A DNA stretch of 64,000 nt from Candidatus Dependentiae bacterium (GTDB lineage Bacteria; Babelota; Babeliae; Babelales; Babelaceae), in NCBI GenBank assembly GCA_013821315.1, contig JACDHA010000002.1, positions 30,455 to 94,454 on the forward strand, in the 5' to 3' direction. The notes under the pieces were generated by a model. The model worked only from the letters and a program-made list of their open reading frames with translations, was not told the DNA's origin and did not search any database. The position numbers and the translations under genes were made by a program. Shown piece by piece: positions 9,994 to 18,840 of the stretch (position 1 is its first letter; every line of letters starts with the position of its first letter).

Positions 9994-10953
9994 TCAACTT
10001 TTTTGTAAATTGACTAGTATTCTTTGAGCTTTGGTAAGTAATTGAGCTTGGTTTTTAAGACCCTTCCAAGGATCTTGTAGTGTTTCTAAGCGCTCTTGTA
10101 TAGATTCTATAGTGTAACTTTGGGCTCTTAATGCTGGATTATTAAGCTCGTGCCAGAAAAGAGGCGTAGCCACTGGTGCATTTGGTTGAGCTCGTACACT
10201 ATAAGGTGCCACTGAGGTAGCGCCATATTGGTTGCGTAGTGTATCAATAAATACGCGTTGCCCCCGTTTTTGTTTGCTAAATTCAACGGTAAGTTCTTGT
10301 GGCTGTTGTTTTACTAGTAACTGAGCACACTTATCAGCAAACTCTTTAACTTCTTTAAATTCATGTTTTCTGATAAGTGGCACTACCACATGCATGCCAC
10401 GTGAACCTGTGGTCATGACAAAGCTTTTCAGTTCTAAGTGCTCAAGTAAGTGCTTAAGAGCAAGAGCTGCCTTTTTAACTAAAGAAAATTGGCTAGTATT
10501 AGCTGGATCTATATCAAATATCATACGGTCAGGATAAGAAAGTTTATCTATTTTGCTTAGCCACATATGCTCAGTAATACATGCCTGATTAGCTAAGTAA
10601 ATAAGAGTTGCTTTGTTTTGACATAGAACGTACTCGTTAAAACCACCTTCTTTGGGTACTTGTGCTCTTTTAATCCATAAGGGAAAATAATCAGAAGCAT
10701 CTTTTTGGTAGAATCCTGTGTTAGTAATGCCATCAGGAAAACGTTGCAACATAAGAGGTCTATCTTTAAGATAGGGTAGCATAGTTGCAGCTACAGCAGC
10801 ATAATAATCAATTAACTGTTTTTTGGTTATGGCAGGTGGAAAAAGTATCTTGTCTGCGTTAGTAATCTCTACGCTTTGGTTTGAGAAAAAAAGCTTATAC
10901 GTATTCATATTTTTTCTAGCTTGTTGTTGGAGGTTACTTTTTTTGCTTTTCAA
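9994..10953 (-). CDS. ligD: LigD-type polymerase domain protein (NHEJ primase-polymerase)
   Basis: Archaeo-eukaryotic primase-type polymerase of bacterial end joining, about 304-319 aa as a stand-alone protein. Family blocks in order: NADKILFP, the metal-binding MIFDIDP near residue 140, TTGSRGMHVVVPL, and VFIDTLRNQYGATSVAPYS. All the expected acidic metal ligands are visible. The start may be the first ATG (10953) or the internal MNTYKLFF. The first 20 bases overlap the phosphoesterase gene upstream, so the two are translationally linked. No ligase domain or ku gene is in the window. Confidence 0.9.
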   Translation of the reverse strand: MKSKKSNLQQQARKNMNTYKLFFSNQSVEITNADKILFPPAITKKQLIDYYAAVAATMLPYLKDRPLMLQRFPDGITNTGFYQKDASDYFPLWIKRAQVPKEGGFNEYVLCQNKATLIYLANQACITEHMWLSKIDKLSYPDRMIFDIDPANTSQFSLVKKAALALKHLLEHLELKSFVMTTGSRGMHVVVPLIRKHEFKEVKEFADKCAQLLVKQQPQELTVEFSKQKRGQRVFIDTLRNQYGATSVAPYSVRAQPNAPVATPLFWHELNNPALRAQSYTIESIQERLETLQDPWKGLKNQAQLLTKAQRILVNLQKS

Positions 10954-11521
10954 GATCTTTAATAGTTGTATTGCTGAGCACCGACTCAGGAGCTTGTGTA
11001 GTAATAGTAGACTTATCTTGAGCTTGCTCGTAGCGCATTTTAACTAAAAGCCAGCTACCTTGAGCATATAAATGTGTTTTTATAAGTGCAAAGCCACCCT
11101 TTAATTTTTTACCGTGTAATTGTATGGTAATTTCACCACGGTTAAGGCTTTCTTGCATAGTTACATCTGTTTTTAAATTGGTATACGTACCGGTGTCCCA
11201 TACGATAACAGCACCTGCACCATAATTGCCTTCGGGGATAAAACCTTCAAAGCCTGCATAATCAAGCGGATGATCTTCGGTTCTTATTGCTAAACGTTTA
11301 ATTTTTGGGTCAATCGATGGGCCCTTGGGTACTGCCCATGAGACTAAAACACCGTTGATTTGCAGTCTAAAATCGTAGTGCATAGAACGTGCATCATGCT
11401 GTTGGACGACAAATATATTTTTTGTATTTTTATTATGCGATTGCTTCCCTGTAGGCTCAGGTGTAGATTCAAAATTTCGTTTAGTTTTGTAGAGTGTCAA
11501 GTTTTTTTTTGGTGAACTCAT
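10934..11521 (-). CDS. ligD: LigD-type 3'-phosphoesterase domain protein
   Basis: 3'-phosphoesterase that trims 3' ends during NHEJ, 195 aa. Diagnostic motifs are QQHDARSMHYDFRL (catalytic His, Asp and Arg), VSWAVPKGPS and EGNYGAGAVIVWDTGTY. In most bacteria this domain is fused to the polymerase and ligase. Here it is separate and immediately upstream of the polymerase gene with a 20-bp overlap, a two-gene operon. The N-terminal 30 residues are basic and probably disordered. Confidence 0.9.
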   Translation of the reverse strand: MSSPKKNLTLYKTKRNFESTPEPTGKQSHNKNTKNIFVVQQHDARSMHYDFRLQINGVLVSWAVPKGPSIDPKIKRLAIRTEDHPLDYAGFEGFIPEGNYGAGAVIVWDTGTYTNLKTDVTMQESLNRGEITIQLHGKKLKGGFALIKTHLYAQGSWLLVKMRYEQAQDKSTITTQAPESVLSNTTIKDLEKQKK

Positions 11522-11612
11522 AATTTTCCTTTACAGAGTATTGCTCTTGCTTATGCTACTTATTACACTTATTTAGTAGCAATAATTATTAATTTTTATG
11601 TGAGAATATACA

Positions 11613-12443
11613 ATGACCAGATTTTTTTGTGTAGCGTTTATACTATTGCCTGTTTTTTCTAATTTTTGCTGTTTGATCTCTTTAGATATTTTTAAAAGCT
11701 CAACAGGTAGCTATGTATACTTGTACACTGAAGATAGGTATGCGCTTAATGCTACAGAAAAATTTATGCAGCTTGAGTTGTTTCAAGCTCTTTTAGAGAG
11801 AGAGCACCATGAAAAATGTACACTAGTTTTACAAGGTGATAGCTTTTCAAGGCAGTTAGAAGATGGTTTAGATAAGAATGTTTTTTCTCAATTAGTTATA
11901 CAAGATCCAGATTTTATAAAAGAATATTTTGAACCGTTAAAAGCATTTAGAAATCATACATTTAAAGATATTTTCACACAACTTAAGCAGCATCTATCAT
12001 TGCTGCAGGGTGTATGGCAAGTTTCTGATATATGTATGCAAGATATCCTACAACAAATAAAAACGCTTAAGCTTGTATTGAAACAATATAATCTTGATAC
12101 AACAACTGAGTTAGATCAAGCAAATCAGTATTTTGCTACCTGTACTTCGTATAGTGATAGTAACAGCGATTTTTTTGCTAATCCCCTCCAGGAGTTGCGT
12201 GATAGCTTTTTAACTTTGTGGTTATTTGGCAAGATTACTTTTCAGCCGGCTGAAAAATTAATTGTTATCACTACTGTCAAACAAAGTAGTGCTCTAAAGC
12301 AACTATTGCTCGAAGGTCACTATACTCTTGTTGATCATTATGGTAGTCAGCATGTTCATCAGCCTTTACCGCTAAAATATATAAAATGTATAAAGAAAAA
12401 AAACAGCAAAAAGCATCATACGTCTGATTGTGTACTCATGTAG
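11613..12443 (+). CDS. Exported protein with polybasic tail and CaaX box CVLM
   Basis: 276 aa. Signal peptide (MTRFFCVAFILLPVFSNFCC), then a domain of unknown function shared with the next gene: both mature proteins begin with a D-[IV]-[FL]-K-S strand and VYLY, and end with a beta segment of the type IVVxxxxxx-LKQxLL. The C-terminus is strongly basic (IKKKNSKKHH) and ends TSDCVLM, closely resembling the K-Ras4B polybasic plus CaaX tail. That tail suggests host prenylation and membrane targeting. No catalytic family is recognised. Confidence 0.8.
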   Translation: MTRFFCVAFILLPVFSNFCCLISLDIFKSSTGSYVYLYTEDRYALNATEKFMQLELFQALLEREHHEKCTLVLQGDSFSRQLEDGLDKNVFSQLVIQDPDFIKEYFEPLKAFRNHTFKDIFTQLKQHLSLLQGVWQVSDICMQDILQQIKTLKLVLKQYNLDTTTELDQANQYFATCTSYSDSNSDFFANPLQELRDSFLTLWLFGKITFQPAEKLIVITTVKQSSALKQLLLEGHYTLVDHYGSQHVHQPLPLKYIKCIKKKNSKKHHTSDCVLM

Positions 12444-12525
12444 GTATGGTCTACCTTTTGCTCTTGGGTAAAGTTGAGCTTAAACTATTAAATAAAATAT
12501 AATTACATCAAAACTAAGGTCATAT

Positions 12526-13434
12526 ATGTATAAAGTAAGTTGGTTGGTACTGGTATCTTTAAGCATACAGTATGCTCAAGCTATTTTAGTGAAAGTTGAT
12601 GTTCTTAAGAGTCCAAGAAACCAGCTTGTCTATTTATACTCAGATTTTCATGATTTTAGTAACCCAGAACTCTTATATAGTCAACTTCAAAATTTTGTCC
12701 AAGCTTTAGCAACTCACGAACAAGAATCAAGTGATACGCTTGTTGTGTTAGTTGAAAAAATAGCGTTGCTTTTAAAAAGACGCCTTAAAGATCCTTGCAT
12801 AACTAATAGACTTGAAGAAGAAATCCAAGAAAAAAACTTGAGTAATACACTTTATGAAGATATAGAAGTTCGTAATGTGCTCATGCTTGCTTACTTACTT
12901 TTCAACCCACAGGTTACTTATACAGGAACTCATGAAACCATTGAAACGTATACTTTTAGAGCTTTATTTGAAGAAATAGAGCTGTATACAAACAAATGCA
13001 CACCCTTGGGACTTAAACATGCAAGGGATATGGGTCTAATAAACTACTACATTGAGTTGCTCTCTGAGCTTATTGAGCAAAATAATTTTAATCTTGATTG
13101 CTCTTTGCTGAAAACAGCTCAAGAATTACAACTGGCGGGAAAGAAAAGTATAGTAGCTGAATTGTATAAGTTAATAACAGATATTGGTGTCTGTTTTTTT
13201 GATATCATGCTGTATGAAAAAATTCAAAATCATCCTGAAGATAAAATAGTAGTAGTTGCCGGTAGTGGCCATGTGCTTATGGTTAAACAAAAGTTACTGA
13301 GAGATAACTATATTTTAGTATATCAGGGTGGGTCTGAAAATCATCTAGATGCAGCACCAGAGCCTTTAGATTTGGGCCCTGGTGAATTTAGAGAAAAAAA
13401 GATTATTAAAAAGACAGAATGTCTTATTGTATAG
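12526..13434 (+). CDS. Exported paralogue of the preceding protein, ends in CLIV
   Basis: 302 aa. Signal peptide (MYKVSWLVLVSLSIQYAQA), then the same fold as the 11613-12443 protein: VDVLKSPRNQLVYLYSDF at the mature N-terminus and IVVVAGSGHVLMVKQKLL near the end. The C-terminus KKIIKKTECLIV is again basic and CaaX-like. Val is a less favoured last residue for known prenyltransferases, so this box is weaker than its neighbour's. It follows the first copy by 82 bases and probably arose by tandem duplication. Its last 11 bases overlap the convergent gene. Confidence 0.78.
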   Translation: MYKVSWLVLVSLSIQYAQAILVKVDVLKSPRNQLVYLYSDFHDFSNPELLYSQLQNFVQALATHEQESSDTLVVLVEKIALLLKRRLKDPCITNRLEEEIQEKNLSNTLYEDIEVRNVLMLAYLLFNPQVTYTGTHETIETYTFRALFEEIELYTNKCTPLGLKHARDMGLINYYIELLSELIEQNNFNLDCSLLKTAQELQLAGKKSIVAELYKLITDIGVCFFDIMLYEKIQNHPEDKIVVVAGSGHVLMVKQKLLRDNYILVYQGGSENHLDAAPEPLDLGPGEFREKKIIKKTECLIV

Positions 13435-13993
13435 TGCCACCTTTATATCCAGGTACAGGTTCAAAGTCACCTATAGTGGTTGAAACAGGTTGATTTTGCC
13501 CATTACCAGCTTGGCCATAGCGTTGACCTGCATCAGTAAAACTTGTTTTATAAATATAAGTACTTACTGGGCTATAGGCCGTTTTTGTTATGTCAGCCAC
13601 TACTGTGTAAGTATCTTTTCTATCTAGGTTTGCTTGTGCTTCTTCTAGAGGTACAGTGTTACTGTAACCAAAGAAACCAATGCTGCCACCTAAATACAGT
13701 GCTTCACGTTTTAGTAAATCTTTTATAATCAAAGATTCATGAGCTGGAATAGAATAATCAAAATTTTTACCAAATAAACTATCTTTAATGATAGTTCCTG
13801 GTTGAATTGCAAGTACTACTGCTGCCAGTGTTCCAGCAAAACCTTGTGCTTGGCGAATTGTTCTTATACCATCATAACTTTTAAGTCTTACAGGAAGAGC
13901 CTTATTAGTATTGTTAATAAGTTGAACATCAATAGGTTTTAAAAAGCTTGTGGTTCCTAAAACGAGAGACATAATAAATAACTGTTTTTTCAT
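13424..13993 (-). CDS. Exported protein of unknown function
   Basis: 189 aa with a signal peptide (MKKQLFIMSLVLGTTSFLKP). The mature part begins VQLINNTNKALPVRLKSYDG, suggesting a beta-rich domain. A Gly/Ala-rich stretch near 50-66 could be a short membrane or surface segment. No family is recognised. AGGGG lies upstream of the ATG, a plausible ribosome site. It overlaps the convergent gene tail to tail by 11 bp. Confidence 0.65.
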   Translation of the reverse strand: MKKQLFIMSLVLGTTSFLKPIDVQLINNTNKALPVRLKSYDGIRTIRQAQGFAGTLAAVVLAIQPGTIIKDSLFGKNFDYSIPAHESLIIKDLLKREALYLGGSIGFFGYSNTVPLEEAQANLDRKDTYTVVADITKTAYSPVSTYIYKTSFTDAGQRYGQAGNGQNQPVSTTIGDFEPVPGYKGGTIQ

Positions 13994-14158
13994 ACTTTCC
14001 CCTTAAAATAATAATTTTAAACATGCAGAGATACTTTAATCTTAGCTTATATTATTTATTTTATAATTGTCAATAATTAATAAAATGAGGTGATATGTTT
14101 AAGCATGTTAAAATCTGGTATACTAAAGTGAAAATTTTAGTTACCTTAAGGAGCGATT

Positions 14159-14887
14159 ATGCAATTAACAGAACAAACAGATCTTTTTGTACCAGACAAT
14201 ACTCACTCTTTAGGGCAGAAATTCGATCCTCTTAATGACTCTATAAGTTCGGTAGAGTTAATACGTGTATCGGGATCTGATGTTGATATTGTAAATGCGG
14301 CTCGTGTTTCTTATGGTAAATCTACTACAGCTTTGTCTGATCGTGATAAAGCACTTATACAGTATCTTATGGATCATGATCATACAAGCCCTTTTGAGCA
14401 TAATCAGCTTTCTTTTAGAATTAAGGCGCCTATTTTTGTAGTACGTCAATGGATGCGCCATCGTATGAACTCGTATAATGAAATAAGCTATCGTTATGTA
14501 AAAGCACCACTTGAGTTTTATATACCAGAGTATTGGCGCAATCAAGACACTAAAAACAAACAAGGATCCGTAGGCTCTTTTAAAGATGAGCACTTTACAC
14601 AAATATATAAAGAATCTATTGATGCTGCTATAAAAGCGTATGAGCAACTACTTGCTCATGGTGTTTGTAGAGAGCAAGCGCGTGGCGTACTACCCGTAAG
14701 CACGTATACTGAATTTATTTTTACGTGTAACTTGCATTCACTTATGCATTTTATAAAACTTCGTTTACATCCCGGAGCACAAAATGAAATTAGAGCATAT
14801 GCTCAAAATATGCTTGATTTAGCTTTAGATCACTTTCCTATGGCTCTTACAGCTTGGAAAAATAAATATAGCAAACAATCTGAGTAA
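14159..14887 (+). CDS. thyX: Flavin-dependent thymidylate synthase
   Basis: Makes dTMP from dUMP using FAD and methylenetetrahydrofolate, 242 aa. The ThyX motif RHRxxSxNExSxRY is present as RHRMNSYNEISYRY near residue 101, and the C-terminal block HPGAQNEIRAYA binds FAD and dUMP. A ribosome site AAGGAG lies just upstream. An extended -10 box (TGGTATACT, ending at 14124) is the likely promoter. The family length is normal. Confidence 0.96.
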   Translation: MQLTEQTDLFVPDNTHSLGQKFDPLNDSISSVELIRVSGSDVDIVNAARVSYGKSTTALSDRDKALIQYLMDHDHTSPFEHNQLSFRIKAPIFVVRQWMRHRMNSYNEISYRYVKAPLEFYIPEYWRNQDTKNKQGSVGSFKDEHFTQIYKESIDAAIKAYEQLLAHGVCREQARGVLPVSTYTEFIFTCNLHSLMHFIKLRLHPGAQNEIRAYAQNMLDLALDHFPMALTAWKNKYSKQSE

Positions 14888-14996
14888 CACAGGTCCAGTT
14901 TGCTTTAAAGCTTTATATTGCCAACGGTCTTTTAACTTAGGTACTATGGTAGAAGGTCACCCTTTACCATTATGTTAATTACAGGAGTTAAAAATT

Positions 14997-15383
14997 ATGA
15001 AACTACTCAACACAATTATTTTAAGCATAGTACTTGTTGGCATGATGCCCACAGCAAAAGCTGACTGGTTAAAGTTTAATAGAAAAAATGTTATAAAGGT
15101 AAGTAAAATAACGGGTGCCTCTGTTATATTTACTTGTGCTGCTTTACGTAGTATACATTCAGGGTTACTAATCTGGGGTCTATCAAGTGGTAAAGTTGAG
15201 CCTGATAAGCGCTATAAGATTCATGCAGGAGCCAAGTTCTTTGCTATCAATGATGCCGTTTTTAATGCAGCTTTAGCAGCATATATTGCTTATCAAACTG
15301 TTGCTTACGTATGGCCTAAAAGTGTAGATGATGATACTCAGACTACTCAAGATACAAGTGATTCTTCAGATAAAAAAGAATAA
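14997..15383 (+). CDS. Small exported or membrane protein of unknown function
   Basis: 128 aa. A signal peptide (MKLLNTIILSIVLVGMMPTAKA) is followed by two moderately hydrophobic stretches (about 40-60 and 75-103) and an acidic Ser/Thr-rich tail (DDDTQTTQDTSDSSDKKE). CAGGAG lies 12 bases before the ATG. No family is recognised. A hairpin terminator follows at about 15503. Confidence 0.6.
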   Translation: MKLLNTIILSIVLVGMMPTAKADWLKFNRKNVIKVSKITGASVIFTCAALRSIHSGLLIWGLSSGKVEPDKRYKIHAGAKFFAINDAVFNAALAAYIAYQTVAYVWPKSVDDDTQTTQDTSDSSDKKE

Positions 15384-15502
15384 CATTTTTAATTTAATTT
15401 TATAATTTCAATTGCCAGGCAATTTGCAGTTAGCAGCGCCAATAGATGCCTCTTTATTTCTAGCATGTATGTATTGTGCAAGCTTTACTGATCTTTTTCC
15501 TA

Positions 15503-15528
15503 GGGCGAGTTTAATGCTCGCCTTTTTT
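15503..15528 (+). terminator. Rho-independent terminator
   Basis: Stem GGCGAG/CTCGCC with a 7-base loop, followed by six T. It lies 120 bases after the stop of the small exported protein gene, so a longer 3' UTR or a small RNA is possible. Confidence 0.75.
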
Positions 15529-15861
15529 GTTGTTGTAAGATGAGTAGCTTTGACTTTTTTATCGATGTAAGTGATACTTAGAGTAAAGGGTAAGCTTTAG
15601 ATTCAAATAGACTTTCTAGGTATGTATCAAAAACAACTCTATAAAATAAATTTAAGCGATATGCTTAGTGCAAGAGCGTTTGGGCGAGATTGCTCAAATG
15701 TTCTATTTCTGTTAGACTACTAAGTAATAAGTAACGGACTCTTCTAAAGAAACTCAATTTCCCTGATTATAACCACTATTTCGAGATCTTTAGGTAGAAC
15801 GTTGTATTAAAAAACAATTGGTGTAAAAATATTTTATATTTATTAGAACGAAGGAATTACT
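15529..15861. other. Intergenic region upstream of rpmA
   Basis: No convincing gene. A weak hairpin TTTGGGC/GCTCAAA lies near 15687. The ribosome site GAAGGA lies just before rpmA. The rplU (L21) gene that commonly precedes rpmA is absent. Confidence 0.5.
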
Positions 15862-16116
15862 ATGGCAACGAGTAAGACCGGCGGTTCGACGTCGAACGGC
15901 CGGGATAGTATAAGCAAACGTTTAGGTGTTAAATTATTTGATGGGCAAACTGTTACAGGTGGTGAAATTATCGTACGCCAACGTGGTACACGTATTCATC
16001 CTGGTAATAACGTAGGTCTTGGTACAGATTATACAATCTTTGCTACAGCACCTGGTCTTATCAAGTTTCATTTTGGTCCTAAAGGACGTAAATATGTTTC
16101 AGTGCTTTCTGTTTAA
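15862..16116 (+). CDS. rpmA: Ribosomal protein bL27
   Basis: 84-aa protein of the large ribosomal subunit near the peptidyl-transferase centre. The family signature is clear: [20 protein letters not shown], then [16 protein letters not shown] and a [12 protein letters not shown] ending. The N-terminus MATSKTGG corresponds to MAHKKAGG in other bacteria. The Firmicutes-type cleaved N-terminal extension is absent. The gene is not adjacent to rplU. Confidence 0.97.
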   Translation: MATSKTGGSTSNGRDSISKRLGVKLFDGQTVTGGEIIVRQRGTRIHPGNNVGLGTDYTIFATAPGLIKFHFGPKGRKYVSVLSV

Positions 16117-16232
16117 GCATATGAAAAATTAAGCCTGTGTACTCTCTTAAAGTCACAGGTTTACGGTTCTCCCAAAGAAGCAACAAGTAAAAACATTCCC
16201 GTGCCTATTAGTAGTAAGGCGGAGAGAGTATT

Positions 16233-17138
16233 ATGATAGATTTTCTGAAGTTCCGTCCATTTTCTGCAGCATTATCAGTGTTGATATTTGCAACATTTAT
16301 TGGTACCTATCTTTATAAATATAACACTAACCCTAATCATCAAACTTTTAATTACAGTGTCGACTTTGTTGGCGGTATTCAATTGCTTTTAAAGTTTGAC
16401 CGTCCGGTTACTGGTGAGCAGTTGGTGCATATTTTAGATACTAAAGGATGGCCTGGTACGGTAACTCGTCAATTTTCCTCTACAGAACATTTAATTCGTG
16501 TAAAAAACGAAGCAAGTAAATCTCAAGACGTTACTATAGAAGCTGAAAAGATTCGTACGGCGTTAGAAGTAGGTTTAGGTAGCAATAAAGTTATCGTTAA
16601 ACAAACCGATAGTGTTGGAAGCGGCATGGGATCGGCATTGCGTGCAAAATCGCTGTATGCTCTTCTTTTGAGTCTTGTATTGATGCTCTTATATATAGCA
16701 TTACGATTCTGGTCTTTTTCATATGCTATGGGCGCTATAGTGTCATTATTTCATGATGCTTTAGTTGTTTTAACTATATTTTTATTGTTTGATAAAGAGA
16801 TATCTATTAACGTTGTTGGTGCTATTTTAGTAGTACTTGGCTATTCTATTAACGATACTATTGTAATCTTTTCTAGAATTAGAGAAAACGTACAACGTAT
16901 GCCAGGAACACCTATAGCTCAGGTAGTTAACTTAAGTATAAATGAGACATTAAGTAGAACATTACTTACCACCTTTGCTACAACGCTTGTAGTTGTTGCT
17001 TTGTTGGTTTTTGGTGGTGAAACATTACGTGATCTTTCTTTAGCATTGCTTATTGGTATTGTTTTTGGTATTTATTCTACAATTTTTATTGCATGTCCTG
17101 TGATGTTAATGTTATATAAAGATAACAAAGCAGTATAA
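16233..17138 (+). CDS. secF: Protein translocase subunit SecF
   Basis: Inner-membrane subunit of SecDF, which uses the proton gradient to pull exported proteins across. 301 aa with six predicted membrane segments. The periplasmic domain between segments 1 and 2 starts with the family motif NYSVDFVGGIQL. The C-terminal RND-like part has LGYSINDTIVIFSRIRE. secD is not next to it. It is relevant here because so many genes in the window encode Sec signal peptides. Confidence 0.95.
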   Translation: MIDFLKFRPFSAALSVLIFATFIGTYLYKYNTNPNHQTFNYSVDFVGGIQLLLKFDRPVTGEQLVHILDTKGWPGTVTRQFSSTEHLIRVKNEASKSQDVTIEAEKIRTALEVGLGSNKVIVKQTDSVGSGMGSALRAKSLYALLLSLVLMLLYIALRFWSFSYAMGAIVSLFHDALVVLTIFLLFDKEISINVVGAILVVLGYSINDTIVIFSRIRENVQRMPGTPIAQVVNLSINETLSRTLLTTFATTLVVVALLVFGGETLRDLSLALLIGIVFGIYSTIFIACPVMLMLYKDNKAV

Positions 17139-17175
17139 CATCGCGTCAATAACATATATATTAGTAAAATTTATA

Positions 17176-17216
17176 AGTACTTTATAAAGGCTGTTAAAAG
17201 CTTTCATAAAGTACTT
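17176..17216 (+). other. Long hairpin between secF and rho
   Basis: AAGTACTTTA and TAAAGTACTT form a perfect 10-bp outer stem around a second AAAG/CTTT helix, 40 bases before rho. It lacks a clean T tract at its base, although T8 follows at 17226-17233. It could be a secF 3' end or a rho leader structure. Confidence 0.5.
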
Positions 17217-17254
17217 GTCTACACATTTTTTTTCATACTACAGGAGATTTATGC

Positions 17255-18529
17255 ATGAGAGAACAAGATTTGCGTGAGTTAGGGCTTGCTGACTTGCAAA
17301 CTCAGGCTCGCAGACTGGGCGTTGTAGGTTCTACCCTTATGTCCAAAGACAATTTAATTAAAAACATACTTGAGTTAGAAGCTAATCCAGATAAAGAGCT
17401 TGAAGTAGAAGGGTTACTTGAAAAGTTACCTGATGGCTTTGGTTTTTTAAGATCTTCTCGTTTTGATTATGTTTCAGGACCAGACGATATTTATGTGTCT
17501 CCTTCTCAAATTAGACGTTTTAATTTACGTACTGGTGATACTATATCCGGAGTAATAAGAAAGCCTAAAGATGGCGAAAAATATTTTGCTTTACTTAAAA
17601 TTAATAAAGTAAACTTTCAAGATCCTGCTACTTCTGGTGACCGTCTGTTTTTTGATAGACTTTCTCCGTTGCATCCTCATAAAAAGTTTAATTTGGAATA
17701 TGATCCTTCGTTTATATCTACCAGAATAATGGATCTCTTTACACCGCTTGGTAAAGGGCAGCGTGGCCTTATAGTAGCACCACCTAAAGCCGGTAAAACT
17801 ATACTTCTTAAAGAAATAGCACAAACGCTTGTAGGTAACCATCCAGAAGTATATTTGATTGTATTATTGATTGATGAGCGTCCTGAAGAAGTTGCCGATA
17901 TGCGCCGTACTATTAAAGGTGCTAACGCAGAGGTAATTAGTTCTACTTTTGATGAGCCAGCTGAACGACACGTGCAAGTGGCGGAGCTCGTGCTTGAAAA
18001 AGCTAAGCGGCTTGTAGAAGTGGGTAATGACGTTGTTGTCTTGCTTGACTCTATCACCAGATTGTCACGTGCCTATAATACTACAGCTCCAGCTTCAGGT
18101 AAAATTTTAACCGGTGGTATAGATGCTAATGCTCTACAACGTCCAAAAAGATTTTTTGGTGCTGCTCGCAATACCGAAGAAGGTGGCTCGCTTACTATTA
18201 TAGCGTCATCGCTCATAGAAACTGGATCTCGTATGGACGAAGTTATCTATGAGGAGTTTAAAGGTACAGGAAATATGGAAATGCATATGAGCCGTAAACT
18301 ATCTAACCGTAGAACGTTCCCTGCATTTGATCTGTTGCTTTCTGGTACACGCCGTGAAGAATTATTGTTAAGCGAATCTGAACTTAATAAAGTATGGGTA
18401 CTAAGAAAATTCTTAGCCACTATGAATACTGTAGAAGGTATGGAATTTCTTATTGAGAAAATTAAGAAATTTAAGACAAATGAAGAGTTTCTTGAGTCTA
18501 TGCACAAAAAGAATGGTGCTGGATCTTAA
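17255..18529 (+). CDS. rho: Transcription termination factor Rho
   Basis: Hexameric RNA-dependent ATPase that ends transcription, 424 aa. Domains in order: N-terminal helical SAP-like domain, cold-shock RNA-binding domain (LPDGFGFLR), and RecA-like motor with Walker A APPKAGKT, the Q-loop and R-loop region, and [24 protein letters not shown] at 17241 supports the second ATG (17255) over the out-of-frame ATG at 17251. A strong terminator follows. Confidence 0.97.
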   Translation: MREQDLRELGLADLQTQARRLGVVGSTLMSKDNLIKNILELEANPDKELEVEGLLEKLPDGFGFLRSSRFDYVSGPDDIYVSPSQIRRFNLRTGDTISGVIRKPKDGEKYFALLKINKVNFQDPATSGDRLFFDRLSPLHPHKKFNLEYDPSFISTRIMDLFTPLGKGQRGLIVAPPKAGKTILLKEIAQTLVGNHPEVYLIVLLIDERPEEVADMRRTIKGANAEVISSTFDEPAERHVQVAELVLEKAKRLVEVGNDVVVLLDSITRLSRAYNTTAPASGKILTGGIDANALQRPKRFFGAARNTEEGGSLTIIASSLIETGSRMDEVIYEEFKGTGNMEMHMSRKLSNRRTFPAFDLLLSGTRREELLLSESELNKVWVLRKFLATMNTVEGMEFLIEKIKKFKTNEEFLESMHKKNGAGS

Positions 18530-18554
18530 TTTCTATCTATATCCCTTGAGCTGC

Positions 18555-18593
18555 AACGCTATTGGGACAAAGTATGTGCCCAATAGCGTTTGT
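18555..18593 (+). terminator. Terminator after rho
   Basis: Perfect 12-bp stem AACGCTATTGGG/CCCAATAGCGTT with an 11-base loop. The T tract is short. Confidence 0.7.
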
Positions 18594-18601
18594 TGACTCT
18601 C

Positions 18602-18781
18602 TTAACTCAACAATAGTTTTAAAGCTTTAGTAAAGACAACCAAAGCTGCAATAATGATAAATGCAATAACTAATTGATAAGTTATATCAAGTCCCCACTG
18701 AGTACGAGCTAATTGGCCTAAAGTTGCCAAAGAGACTACAAGTAATACTGTTCCTAATGCGTACCTGCTAAGTGTATCCAT
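18602..18781 (-). CDS. Small two-helix membrane protein (59 aa)
   Basis: Short open frame: ATG at 18779-18781, TAA at 18602-18604, preceded by AAGAGG five bases before the start. The translation starts MDTLSRYALGTVLLVVSLAT. It has two hydrophobic segments (about 8-24 and 36-56) joined by a short polar loop (RTQWGLD) and ends KALKLLLS. The good ribosome site and hydrophobic pattern suggest a real small membrane protein. The family is not recognised. Confidence 0.6.
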   Translation of the reverse strand: MDTLSRYALGTVLLVVSLATLGQLARTQWGLDITYQLVIAFIIIAALVVFTKALKLLLS

Positions 18782-18840
18782 GATAACCTCTTTTTTAATT
18801 TTAAATAGTTTGCTTGTTTAAGGCTAACATAGTCTTAGTA

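Noticed and set aside
14258..14647. 129-codon frame on the minus strand within thyX
   Set aside because: It is a shadow of the clearly conserved thyX gene and has no recognisable domain or ribosome site.
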